Shown here: piece after piece, positions 9,250-17,527 of the stretch
How positions within the stretch are numbered: the first letter of the stretch is position 1
Layout: each line of letters opens with the position of its first letter
Notes under the pieces: generated by a model
Databases searched by the model: none
Seen by the model: only the letters and a program-made list of their open reading frames with translations
Told to the model about the DNA's origin: nothing
Program-made: the position numbers and the translations under genes
NCBI GenBank assembly: GCA_964343805.1
Contig: CAYFLR010000033.1
Span: 1-62,337 of the forward strand
Length of the DNA: 62,337 bases
Origin: CAYFLR01 sp964343805
Lineage (GTDB): Bacteria; Bdellovibrionota_B; Oligoflexia; CAYFLR01
Reading direction: 5' to 3'

Positions 9250-9278
9250 TTGACAAATGATACTAAATTAGATATAAT
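9250..9278 (+). promoter_or_regulatory. Consensus sigma-70 promoter
   Basis: TTGACA at 9250-9255 and TATAAT at 9273-9278 with a 17-bp spacer, both exact consensus. It lies about 68 bp upstream of the start of the next gene, which should therefore be a strongly transcribed unit. Confidence 0.8.
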
Positions 9279-9345
9279 ATAAATATAATTAAGAAAACCT
9301 ACCAAAAAAGTACTTAGAGGAATCAAACTTAATTTGGGGGGAGTT

Positions 9346-9951
9346 ATGAAGAAATTATTTATTTTGATTCCTATCTTTTTTTTCACTTTCAGTATATTAG
9401 GTCAAGGAACTAAAACCATTAACTTTCGTTCTCAAAATGCTCCGATGATGCATTTTGGTTTGGTTAAAGATAACTTCAATGTGAATTTTGAACTCATGTA
9501 TGCCTTACTGCAAAACTTGAATATAGGTTTGGTGGGGTTCAAATACCAAGCCAAATCAGATGATGATTACAATCATCAAATCCAATCTTTAAACATGGGT
9601 ATTAGAGCTGATTTTGTTTTTGCAAAGAATGGTTTTAGTGATGGGTTTTATGTGTCTGATGCGATTTTATTAGGGCAGTATGAAACAACCGGTATAGAAT
9701 CCCATTTGGAGGGTTGTGAGAATAGTTTTAAAGAGAAAGGAAATAATTTAGTTGCCACAATTGGAATCGGCTATCAATGGTACTGGGCATCGGGTTTAAA
9801 TTTGAATATGGGAGTCGGCTATGTTGAATCCAAAGCTCTCTCAGCCAATATAAAACACACCAATTCATGTCAGAGTGTTACGAATCTAACTCCTAAAGGA
9901 GATAATCATAAGAATGTACTTTATGATTTAGGTTTCGGCTTTGCCATTTAA
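9346..9951 (+). CDS. Exported protein, probable small outer-membrane beta-barrel
   Basis: Start taken at ATG 9346 (MKKLFILIPIFFF signal, cleavage near residue 19-20). TTG 9334 is in frame but a run of Gs makes the Shine-Dalgarno assignment ambiguous. The mature 180 residues alternate polar and hydrophobic residues with Gly/aromatic-rich strands ('NIGLVGFKYQ', 'ATIGIGYQWYW', 'LNMGVGYVE') and end in LGFGFAI, as in small outer-membrane barrels. Two internal cysteines could pair. It stands alone behind an exact consensus promoter and converges on the next gene with a 2-bp gap. Family not recognised. Confidence 0.65.
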   Translation: MKKLFILIPIFFFTFSILGQGTKTINFRSQNAPMMHFGLVKDNFNVNFELMYALLQNLNIGLVGFKYQAKSDDDYNHQIQSLNMGIRADFVFAKNGFSDGFYVSDAILLGQYETTGIESHLEGCENSFKEKGNNLVATIGIGYQWYWASGLNLNMGVGYVESKALSANIKHTNSCQSVTNLTPKGDNHKNVLYDLGFGFAI

Positions 9952-9953
9952 AC

Positions 9954-10889
9954 TTATTGTAAAGGATACTCTTTAAAGCTGGTGATCATCGGGGAGTCAT
10001 GAGGTTTATCCCAAACGATTTGATTACTGTGGACCATTAAGAATAGACCCTTTTCAGTGATCTTGATCATAACCGGACTAAAAACCGCAAAATGGGTGAT
10101 GAAAGTATCGGGAGCAATGGTTTCGACTTTGGGATAACTTCCGTCCATTGCCGCTTTATTCTGGGCTAGGTCTCGATTAATTTGATCTGGTGCTTTATAA
10201 GAATTTACTCCCAATTCTGCCAGGTCAATATCAGAACTCTTAAAATTGGCCCGGAAATTTGGGATGCTGCCAAACAGATACAGTTTCCAACTATCCTTTA
10301 AAGTGATAAGAGCTTTTGGATTGGCCATCATGGTCTCACGAATTTGCTTGGCCAAACTGATCACTGCTTCTGCATTGTAATCTCCTACTTTTCTATGGGG
10401 AAATAAAGAATCAGTCAGAATTTGAGCATAACTGCTATAAGCCTTTTGGGGGTGAATACCTGCTTTGATTGGTTTTATGAGATGCTCTTCTACGGGAATG
10501 AGTAAATTGACCAATCGATCCAGATATCTTTTCCCTACCGTGTTGGGATCTTTGGTTTCTGTTTTTCTTTTTATTTCTAGTGCAACTAGATATTGCTCTC
10601 CAATAACTTCAAGAAGCTTACTTTTTTCAGTAGGTGTCATTTTTAAAAGAGCCTGGACATATTTATCATTGGGTTGTAAGAGGCTTCTCTTGGTTGATCC
10701 TTTACGAGCTAGATGTTTGATAAACTTCGTCCAACTATTTAGATCCCCATTTAAGAGTTTATTTTGATGCAGGCGAGGGAAAAAGAACAGTTGGTTGATT
10801 CGATCTTTAACTTGATTACAGCCAGAGGCTTTCAGTTCACTGGAGCAGATGAGTAGAAAAAGGAGAGGCAAAACAAGCCGTTTGCTCAT
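9954..10889 (-). CDS. Exported protein with a nucleotidyltransferase-like motif
   Basis: AGGAGA lies upstream of ATG 10889. The N-terminus is a Sec signal (MSKRLVLPLLFLLICSSELKA). The first 190 residues are mostly helical and not recognised. At 205-223 'LFGSIPNFRANFKSSDIDL' fits the polymerase-beta-type nucleotidyltransferase signature: a Gly-Ser pair (207-208) followed by an Asp-x-Asp (220, 222) that would bind metal. Such domains normally act in the cytoplasm on ATP, so an exported version is unusual. No partner antitoxin or kinase gene is adjacent. The match is to one motif only, and the enzymatic call is tentative. Confidence 0.6.
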   Translation of the reverse strand: MSKRLVLPLLFLLICSSELKASGCNQVKDRINQLFFFPRLHQNKLLNGDLNSWTKFIKHLARKGSTKRSLLQPNDKYVQALLKMTPTEKSKLLEVIGEQYLVALEIKRKTETKDPNTVGKRYLDRLVNLLIPVEEHLIKPIKAGIHPQKAYSSYAQILTDSLFPHRKVGDYNAEAVISLAKQIRETMMANPKALITLKDSWKLYLFGSIPNFRANFKSSDIDLAELGVNSYKAPDQINRDLAQNKAAMDGSYPKVETIAPDTFITHFAVFSPVMIKITEKGLFLMVHSNQIVWDKPHDSPMITSFKEYPLQ

Positions 10890-10929
10890 ATATTCTCCTA
10901 TGGTAATTTAGTTTATTATGCGCTTAAGG

Positions 10930-10999
10930 GTGGGTGTAAATCCAAAAAATCCTTTTAAGGATGTCTGCTTATAGGCGGGCAGAGAGGATTTACACCCAC
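10930..10999. repeat. 14-bp perfect inverted repeat in a 436-bp intergenic region
   Basis: GTGGGTGTAAATCC (10930-10943) and GGATTTACACCCAC (10986-10999) are exact inverse copies 42 bp apart, enclosing CCTTTTAAGG and a GGCGGGC run. It lies upstream of the exported nucleotidyltransferase-like gene (minus strand). It could be an RNA hairpin or a dyad operator. The rest of 10890-11325 shows only a second, looser dyad near 11254-11304 and no convincing gene. Confidence 0.5.
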
Positions 11000-11325
11000 A
11001 ATTTAACGCACAACTCTTACTTAATACTATCGGGAAATGGTGGAAGGACTAAATAAGGTAATTCCTGATGGGTGGATGTTGATTGATAATTGGTAGGATT
11101 ATAAAAATAAATGTAAAATTATAGTATGCTACCTCTTTAATCTTCTTTAGTGGGCTGTTATAGCAATGGTTTTGATGTTTATAATCCCACCAAATAACCA
11201 AAGTGCTATCTAAACGGGGTGGTATAATCAAGTAGCATCATAGAGAGAAATACCAGAGGAACTTTATCCTTTCGATCCGTATCAGATCGAGTTTAGTTCC
11301 TTCCTTAGGAAAGAGGGCAATTTCA

Positions 11326-11844
11326 TTATAAATCCTTGCTCGCAAAGTTAAGAACTGGAAAATAGAGCACTCCCTTTTTTAAAACAGTGGGTCCAGAGAG
11401 TGTTCCTTTCCTGATATGGAATCCATGTCCTAACTCAAGAGTGAGGGTGGGAACATCCGAAGTTTTGTGAGTTTCATTATCTGCCACCATCAATTGAGCC
11501 ACTAAAAAGTAGGTGGGCTGCCCTTGGCTATCTATCTCTTTTCGAACACTATAATTGATAATAAAGAGCACCTGGTTGCCGAGCTCTCTCACCGTATAGA
11601 TTTTAGAGGATTGACCAAATTGATAACTCGCAGAGGTATCAGCTCCTAGTCCCTTTTTTAGTTCTATTTCCAATAACTCTTTATGGTCAAATAGGATCTC
11701 ACAATTGGAAGAGGGGGAATCTCCTTCCACTTGGCAGGTTTTAATTTGTAATCCCCCTTGGAAGGAAACTTGCTCGGTGGAGTGGGCCCAGGCAAAAGAG
11801 TAGTAAAAAAAAGTTGAGCAAAGCAGGAGATACCAGTTCTTCAT
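11326..11844 (-). CDS. Secreted protein of unknown function
   Basis: GAGGA sits just upstream of ATG 11844. A Sec signal (about residues 1-20, ending YSFAWA before HSTEQ) leads a 150-residue mature protein with a Cys pair near 37 and 48 and a strongly beta pattern ('YFLVAQLMVADNE', 'LTLELGHGFHI'). No family recognised. The lack of a Cys at the signal end argues against a lipoprotein; periplasmic location is inferred. It has its own 92-bp upstream region, divergent from the next gene. Confidence 0.6.
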   Translation of the reverse strand: MKNWYLLLCSTFFYYSFAWAHSTEQVSFQGGLQIKTCQVEGDSPSSNCEILFDHKELLEIELKKGLGADTSASYQFGQSSKIYTVRELGNQVLFIINYSVRKEIDSQGQPTYFLVAQLMVADNETHKTSDVPTLTLELGHGFHIRKGTLSGPTVLKKGVLYFPVLNFASKDL

Positions 11845-11960
11845 AACGCATCCTCGATAGATTGATAGTTTTTTTGAGTATCATACCTTAGTATATATTA
11901 TTAAAGAAGCCCCGTTTTAGACCGATAAAAATTTGGATGGATTTTAAAAAGGAGAAGTTT

Positions 11961-13184
11961 ATGAAATTAGGGCTTTTTTTCTTATTGGTTTATCTATTCT
12001 CTTTTGCTTGTAAAACAGTGCAGTCACCAAATAATTCAGAAGTGAAAGCCACCATTGATATGGAACGTTTTGAATCCAATGGAAACGGTACCTATACTGT
12101 CTATTGTAAAAGTGGTAAGCAAGAAATTGCAAGCACCACCCAATTAAATCGTGGGGATGTCTGTCATGGGGATCGTCCAGGAGATGACTCTATTAGTAGG
12201 GAGGATGTACAAAAGTCATATTGCATTAATTATGCTCGGGAGCTCACTTTAGACACCTATGATAAAAAAAGAAATCAAACCACCATTAATCAGAGTTCTT
12301 CTCTTACTAATAAGTCGGATGGTATAGGGGGAGGCGAGACTGGCTTATTCTTATTTAACTCTACCACTTCCATGAATGCCCAACAGACTGTCACCATCAA
12401 CATAGATTCAAATCGTAGTATAGAAGCCTTTAAAGCGGCTGACTGTCCACGAGATTATTTAGGGATTACTCAAAAAATTTATCATCTTGAAAAGGATCGT
12501 CATCAACTTCAACTCAACCTTGACAGTGATCGCAGAAGACTAAAGAATAGTTATGAGAGCCAAGATCGTAATATTGTAAATCCTTACCGGAATTTACTCG
12601 AGGAGGGTGAGCTTTGCATTATATACGCAGCCAATGAGAGACAGACCAAAAACTTTTTCTGTAAAAATGATTTTAAACCCTTAGAATATACCTACAGAGG
12701 AAAAAAGATCACCGGTCACAATTGGCTGAGATGCTCTCACTTTAGAGAACAGGTGCATTATTCTAGTTCCAGCCATAAAGAGTCCCGTTATACTCCCTGT
12801 ATTTGGCGTTCCAGAGAGGGTTTTAAAGGGTATTTTACAGAAATAGATCACCCAACCATGGATGAGCTTTTCTATGTTCCAGAAAAAAGAGCAAAAACTA
12901 GTTCTGGCTCAGGCTGGTTTTCCACCGATTCGAAAAGTAATCAAGAAGCCTCTAAAACCCAATCAGCTAAACAGGAAGCAGCCGCAAAGGCTCGGCGAGC
13001 CTATGTGGATTTAGTGATGAAAACGGCTAAAGAAAAAGCGGCTATTCGACAAGATAAGAATGATGCCAAAAGAATCGAACTTTTCAATAAATATAAACAA
13101 CGAAGAGACGAAGTTCAGGCAGAATTTAATCAAACCCTAGAAAAGATCAACCAGCAGTTAAAAACCCTCTATCAGATGTATTGA
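11961..13184 (+). CDS. Lipoprotein with coiled-coil C-terminus
   Basis: AAGGAG at 11949-11954 points to ATG 11961 rather than ATG 11937. The signal ends VYLFSFACKT, with lipidation at about residue 17. Residues 35-60 contain a Cys-rich 'YTVYCKSGKQEI' patch, and more cysteines occur through the middle, suggesting disulfides. Two Arg/Lys/Glu/Gln-rich coiled-coil stretches are visible: about 180-210 ('YHLEKDRHQLQLNLDSDRR') and the last 80 residues, rich in Ala/Lys/Glu and ending TLEKINQQLKTLYQMY. Function unknown. The next 177 bp contain only AT-rich sequence. Confidence 0.65.
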   Translation: MKLGLFFLLVYLFSFACKTVQSPNNSEVKATIDMERFESNGNGTYTVYCKSGKQEIASTTQLNRGDVCHGDRPGDDSISREDVQKSYCINYARELTLDTYDKKRNQTTINQSSSLTNKSDGIGGGETGLFLFNSTTSMNAQQTVTINIDSNRSIEAFKAADCPRDYLGITQKIYHLEKDRHQLQLNLDSDRRRLKNSYESQDRNIVNPYRNLLEEGELCIIYAANERQTKNFFCKNDFKPLEYTYRGKKITGHNWLRCSHFREQVHYSSSSHKESRYTPCIWRSREGFKGYFTEIDHPTMDELFYVPEKRAKTSSGSGWFSTDSKSNQEASKTQSAKQEAAAKARRAYVDLVMKTAKEKAAIRQDKNDAKRIELFNKYKQRRDEVQAEFNQTLEKINQQLKTLYQMY

Positions 13185-13361
13185 TAAAAATAAATCCCAT
13201 TATTATAATATGTTATCATTAGTATTATAAAATGCTAATATAGATTAGTTAAACTAATCAAGTGGGTCATTTTAAATAATTTCCAATAATTTTCTAAACG
13301 CATTATAAAGAATCCCAGAAAAGAGATGTATTAACATTAATTTATACAAAGGATTTATATA

Positions 13362-14831
13362 ATGAAAAGAACAAACTTATGGCTCATGATTGCCACACTT
13401 CCATGGCTAAGCTTAAACAGCCTTTTTGCAGAAAACGTTGTAACCCGTTACCAAAAATACCTAAAAGCCGTTCAAAACACCGAGCAGATGGTTTATAGCC
13501 CCGATGCTCAAAAACTGGCTAAAAAAGTCGGTCTCTCTCTTTTAAATGTAACTTGGGAAGATACTGGCCGTACTAAAAACTCCGTTTGGGGTGACAACAT
13601 CAGTGATGTGACGATTCAAGTGCAAACTGCCGACCCTAAAAATTCAGAGAAAATTAAACCCGTTTTAATGCCGGTTTTAAGATACGACAACTTTAACGAT
13701 AAGACAGCCGATCTTCCTCCTAGTAAATTTAACCTATTAGTAGGAAATGAGAAGGGCGAAGGCCTCAAAAAGATCTCTCTGACTGAATACCTTGGTAATT
13801 TTAGAAAGTACCTTTCCAATGAGCGTAGCTGGAAAGGGGAGAAGCAGTCTCTTCTTGCTCCTCGTGATTCCCACGTACTCGTAAGTGCTCAGCATGCTTT
13901 ACTTCCTGTGCCTCAAGGTGATAAGGCGATTTTTAATCCTGTCATTTTTAACTACCAATCCTATGAAGATCAACCAGCAGTTCTTACTATCCTGGCTACC
14001 CGCGAAGGAACCAGTGCTACTATAATTGACTACTCTCGCGATTCCTTTGAAGGAGGACACTACTATGGTCATGGTCAGCGCCTTTTCTTTAACGAAAATG
14101 GTCAGAAAGCCTCTTTCACTGGAGAGCGTATCAGCGACTTCCGTGAAGGTGCCAGCGTATCTAACGAAGTCAGTATCGCTGCCAACGATAAAGAAGGTCT
14201 TAACATGGTTCTCATGATTCAAGTTCCTTTAAAGAATGTACGTAAGCAAAGATACTTACCTATGATGTACATGGCAATGGAAACTCTTCATAGAGGTGGA
14301 GCTCCTGATAGTACTCCCGACGTAGAAGAAGCAGTTATCGGACACGGCGAAACCGAAGGCCCATTTATGGAAATTGATGAACTTGCTATCCAAAGAGATG
14401 ATCGCTACCCCATTCGTGTCACCGTTCAATTTTACCAAGCAACAAGTAACGGAGTTTTAAGCCTGGATGTGGTTAAGAAAATGCGTCAGCAAATTGATCA
14501 AGTTTACAAGAATGCTGATTACGTAGGAAGCCTCGTCACTGAGGGAGAAACTGGACGCCCCACTGAGCATCAAGGACCACAGTGTCACCTCCGTCCATGG
14601 TGGCCAATCTTCTTAGAGAAAGCGGAAGCCTCCGCTAGCCAAGTTGAAGAGCTCCTCTTTCATCATTACGGACCATACTACCACTACTACTGTGGCAGCC
14701 TAGAGACTATCGAATTAACTTGGAATTTCCTTACTAAGGGAGAAACAGTGAGCGAAGATCAACCAGAGGTTATAGAGCAGCCCCTATTTGAAGAAGAACT
14801 CATGCTTTTTCCAGAGTTGATGACTTTCTAA
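13362..14831 (+). CDS. Exported protein of unknown function, probably highly expressed
   Basis: AAGGA precedes ATG 13362. Sec signal of about 24 residues (MKRTNLWLMIATLP, cleavage after FA), then about 465 residues with no recognised domain. Aromatic and His-rich segments occur near the C-terminus ('HHYGPYYHYYCGS') and the tail is acidic. Codon use differs from neighbours: many AAC, CGT/CGC, GGT and C-ending codons, as in highly expressed genes. A strong intrinsic terminator follows directly. No neighbour suggests a role. An abundant periplasmic or secreted protein is inferred. Confidence 0.65.
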   Translation: MKRTNLWLMIATLPWLSLNSLFAENVVTRYQKYLKAVQNTEQMVYSPDAQKLAKKVGLSLLNVTWEDTGRTKNSVWGDNISDVTIQVQTADPKNSEKIKPVLMPVLRYDNFNDKTADLPPSKFNLLVGNEKGEGLKKISLTEYLGNFRKYLSNERSWKGEKQSLLAPRDSHVLVSAQHALLPVPQGDKAIFNPVIFNYQSYEDQPAVLTILATREGTSATIIDYSRDSFEGGHYYGHGQRLFFNENGQKASFTGERISDFREGASVSNEVSIAANDKEGLNMVLMIQVPLKNVRKQRYLPMMYMAMETLHRGGAPDSTPDVEEAVIGHGETEGPFMEIDELAIQRDDRYPIRVTVQFYQATSNGVLSLDVVKKMRQQIDQVYKNADYVGSLVTEGETGRPTEHQGPQCHLRPWWPIFLEKAEASASQVEELLFHHYGPYYHYYCGSLETIELTWNFLTKGETVSEDQPEVIEQPLFEEELMLFPELMTF

Positions 14832-14858
14832 ATAGATAAAGCCTATTAAGTGCTATTA

Positions 14859-14897
14859 AAACTCCGAGGCCCAAGACTGGGTTTCGGAGTTTTTTTG
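14859..14897 (+). terminator. Intrinsic terminator
   Basis: AACTCCGA pairs with TCGGAGTT, with an inner CCCA/TGGG pair, followed by a run of Ts. It sits 28 bp after the stop of the preceding gene. Confidence 0.85.
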
Positions 14898-14985
14898 TTT
14901 TGACCTTTTTGGAACAGTAATTGCTAAGTCTTTTTATCTAAGATCGATGATCTTGATTAAAAAAAAGCAACAAAGGTCGTGTCAT

Positions 14986-15369
14986 ATGAAAATAAAACTT
15001 TCAAAAAAAAATATAAAAATTGCTCTATTTATACCTTTAGAAATTACTATCATCTTGCTGCTGAAGTATTTAATTCCTTCAACTTTTATATTGTCTAAGC
15101 TCCTTGTTTTTGTTTTAGCCTTAGGTATTAATAACTTGATCCTTATGATTTCCAAAAAAGGGATCCGGTTTTTTCTCCAAGGGAGAGAAAGATTCTCTTA
15201 TTTAAAGAACAAAAATAATTACTCAACCTCCACCTATATATTAGCGATATATATTCTATTATTTAATCAAGAGGACTTATTTTTAAGTGTGTTTTTAGGT
15301 GTTGTCTGCCTCGTATTTGCTCTAGCATATCATTTTGATAGATATAATAAAGAAGAAGAACCTAAGTAG
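14986..15369 (+). CDS. Small inner-membrane protein of unknown function
   Basis: ATG 14986 has a usable AAAGG nine bases upstream; ATG 14947 in the same frame has none. The 127 residues show a basic N-terminus and four hydrophobic segments: about 9-27, 30-50, 77-92 and 95-112. The tail is charged and ends NKEEEPK. No family recognised; an integral membrane location is clear from composition. It is isolated between a terminator and a 235-bp gap in which I see no gene. Confidence 0.5.
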   Translation: MKIKLSKKNIKIALFIPLEITIILLLKYLIPSTFILSKLLVFVLALGINNLILMISKKGIRFFLQGRERFSYLKNKNNYSTSTYILAIYILLFNQEDLFLSVFLGVVCLVFALAYHFDRYNKEEEPK

Positions 15370-15604
15370 CTCTATTGTTTAAAAGGTGTCAAGGATGCCC
15401 CATGAAATCATGTAATGAGACTCAGCTTGGACACTTACTGCAAAATGCAACAATTCGAGTCGGATTCAAAACTATACCACTTCTATAGATAATCAAACGG
15501 CTACTATTTTCACAACCTCTTAAAATAAATAATTTTTTTAAGTGGCATAGTATTTGCTACTAGTCGGGCTGTTTTAAAAAATTGAATTTACGAAGGGGGA
15601 TCCA

Positions 15605-16579
15605 ATGCAAAAAATTATCTTAATTAACCTGTTCCTAAGCCTAACAGCTCTGCTATCTTTTACAATCCAAGCAGAAACTTTTTCGCGCCCATTCATAGAG
15701 ACTCGGATATACTCTGCTGTTGATGTCTCTCTGCCAAGCGGGAACTCCCTATCTATAACTCCCGATATTTGGAAATTTCCCGATGACTTTAATGAGTATC
15801 GAGTGGTTGAAGAGGATCCTGGAGCGGATTATGGTCTTTGTAGTGGCTCCGAATTAGCAAGTGTCGATTCCATTATGACCCAGTTAAATATGAATCTACG
15901 GCTTAATGATTTAAGATTTGCTTTAATTGCACAGGAGGCTCCGAGAAAGCTTTCTAAAAGTGACCTTACATTTTTAAGATCGGTCCCTCGCTGTGAACCC
16001 TTTTTGGGATCCTTAAATTCAATCATTCGGTTGGTATCCGAAGTTGGAAAAGGGAGAGATCATCTTGTGATGGTGAAGAAAGCTCCTCAGCAATTTTCTC
16101 ATTTTGAACTCACCCTTTTAAAAGATCAGGATTTAATCAGGTTAAGTTTAATTTTATTAAACGGACAATCCATTGATTTTAGCCGAGATGATATCTCTTT
16201 CTCTTTGTCTCCCTTCTTGGCTCTTTATGATAAAGAGTTTGTTTCTGTAAGTACCGGCTTAAAAGTGAAGGCTTCTGTTTTCAAAATAGAGCATTTCAAT
16301 CAACAAGAAAACTATTACACCGAATCTTGCGAAGAATTGAGAGTGAGAGAGGTCTGCCGAGAAAGGTATAACAGACGCGGTGAAAAGATAAAGATTTGTA
16401 AAGAAAGAGAAACCTGGGTTGAAGGCGTCAGAGAAATCAAAGAGGAGACCTACTCTTCCGAGATTCTTTATAAGCTCGATTTAGTTGATGGAGAAGATGT
16501 AATTCTCGCTTCCTTTTTAGTGGAAGAAATTGATCATGATAATGACTCCATAGAAGAAGGGGAGTGTCTTATTAATTAG
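15605..16579 (+). CDS. Exported protein of unknown function, C-terminus possibly altered by an insertion
   Basis: AGGGGG precedes ATG 15605. Sec signal MQKIILINLFLSLTALLSF ends near residue 23 (IQA). The mature protein has paired cysteines (about 79 and 138) and a Cys/Arg-rich segment near 245-265 (CEELRVREVCRERYNRRGEK, then a further Cys). The last residues are acidic ('DHDNDSIEEGECLIN'). The stop codon and last two or three codons lie inside the left 26-bp inverted repeat of the transposase element, so the natural C-terminus may have been replaced. No family recognised. Confidence 0.6.
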   Translation: MQKIILINLFLSLTALLSFTIQAETFSRPFIETRIYSAVDVSLPSGNSLSITPDIWKFPDDFNEYRVVEEDPGADYGLCSGSELASVDSIMTQLNMNLRLNDLRFALIAQEAPRKLSKSDLTFLRSVPRCEPFLGSLNSIIRLVSEVGKGRDHLVMVKKAPQQFSHFELTLLKDQDLIRLSLILLNGQSIDFSRDDISFSLSPFLALYDKEFVSVSTGLKVKASVFKIEHFNQQENYYTESCEELRVREVCRERYNRRGEKIKICKERETWVEGVREIKEETYSSEILYKLDLVDGEDVILASFLVEEIDHDNDSIEEGECLIN

Positions 16580-16597
16580 CTCGACTTTTGCCATTTT
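16572..16597. repeat. Left 26-bp inverted repeat arm
   Basis: Exact inverse of 17502-17527. It contains the stop codon (TAG 16577-16579) of the upstream exported-protein gene and the last two bases of the transposase stop. Confidence 0.85.
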
Positions 16598-17183
16598 ATG
16601 GAATGCAAGCAAGGAGTGCTTTTTTATATGAAAGCCAGTCTCCTTCTTTGATACCAAGCCAGGTGGCCGTCCATCCCAGAATTGGTAAGTGAAGATTATT
16701 AAACAACTGATCAAAAAGGCTCACTTGTTCGTCCATAAGCGGGTTGGGATTTCTACCTATGTTGTTACAAATAACATATTTGAAACAATGCACTACTTCT
16801 CTGGCGGTTTTTAAAGGTCTAATAAAGTAGCGATCCTGCCAAAAGGTGCCCCTTCTATTTAGTCTTCGATTACAAAACTTAGCAATAGATGAAAATAGAG
16901 TTCTCAAGGCGTTACCAAAAACTTTACCAATATCAAGACTGTTTTTTCCCTTCCCATCTGTAGCAGGCGAGAACTGACATATAATATGGATGTGATTTGC
17001 TTTGATAGCCCAAGTATTGACGGCAATACCATTTGATCGGGAAAAAGCTACCAGATACTCTTTTGCCTTACTTAAAAATGGCTCTTTATCTAATCGTATA
17101 CCCTTAATGGAAGTTCTAATAGTGATATGATGGGACCTTTTATGAAATAGCCTTCTTGAGCGATGAGGGATTAATGTATTCAA
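16596..17183 (-). CDS. REP-associated tyrosine (Y1/HUH) transposase
   Basis: Start chosen at TTG 17183 because AAGGAGG (17192-17198) is eight bases upstream; ATG 17207 would place the Shine-Dalgarno inside the gene. The 195-residue product has the two-histidine metal motif NHIHIICQF, a typical RAYT stretch 'GTFWQDRYFIRPLKTAREVV', and a Tyr in 'CFKYVICN' where the nucleophile is expected. These enzymes cut and join single-stranded DNA at hairpin REP sequences. The Shine-Dalgarno overlaps a 7-bp hairpin (17194-17210) that could limit translation. Length is normal for the family. Confidence 0.88.
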   Translation of the reverse strand: MNTLIPHRSRRLFHKRSHHITIRTSIKGIRLDKEPFLSKAKEYLVAFSRSNGIAVNTWAIKANHIHIICQFSPATDGKGKNSLDIGKVFGNALRTLFSSIAKFCNRRLNRRGTFWQDRYFIRPLKTAREVVHCFKYVICNNIGRNPNPLMDEQVSLFDQLFNNLHLPILGWTATWLGIKEGDWLSYKKALLACIP

Positions 17184-17193
17184 TTGATGTTCC

Positions 17194-17210
17194 TCCTTGC
17201 TATGCAAGGA
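17194..17210 (-). promoter_or_regulatory. Hairpin overlapping the transposase ribosome-binding site
   Basis: TCCTTGC-TAT-GCAAGGA is a perfect 7-bp stem with a 3-nt loop. In the minus-strand message its 3' arm includes most of the AAGGAGG Shine-Dalgarno, so folding would hide the ribosome-binding site. It could equally be the REP-like hairpin read by the transposase. Confidence 0.5.
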
Positions 17211-17501
17211 TTATGTAGTATTTTTATCTAATATATTCAAACAAAAAAGTCAATTGTGGAAAGCTTTAGATAGTTGATAATTAGGGCATAGAGAGGTTTT
17301 ATATTACTGGAAATACAGCTCTGCTGTTAGCTTTCTCCTCCGCCCTTCTAAAACACTTGAATAGCAAAGCGAGGATAGAGTGATAAATTAGTAATCAATG
17401 GTTTTTTGAACAACTCAGTATTTACGGTGCTCTTTTAAAACTCAACCCGAAATTATGGAAATCCTTGATATATGGTTTGGCACCTTGTGCTTAGCCTTTA
17501 A

Positions 17502-17527
17502 AAAATGGCAAAAGTCGAGCTAATTAA
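17502..17527. repeat. Right 26-bp inverted repeat arm
   Basis: Exact inverse of 16572-16597. It supplies the ATG (17505) and first seven codons of the adjoining tail-fibre-type reading frame, which has an in-frame TAA directly before that ATG. Confidence 0.85.

Larger units (their letters stand above)
16572..17527. mobile_element. RAYT-type element bounded by 26-bp perfect inverted repeats
   Basis: The left arm (16572-16597) and right arm (17502-17527) are exact inverse copies, both containing AGCTCGACTTTTGCC or its complement. Between them lie one Y1/HUH transposase gene on the minus strand and about 300 bp without a gene. HUH elements normally have hairpin ends rather than long terminal inverted repeats, so the arms may be copies of a target or REP-like sequence. 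No flanking target duplication is obvious. Confidence 0.6.

Noticed and set aside
11049..11231. 60-residue minus-strand gene
   Set aside because: No ribosome-binding site, atypical composition and no recognisable pattern; the region looks non-coding.
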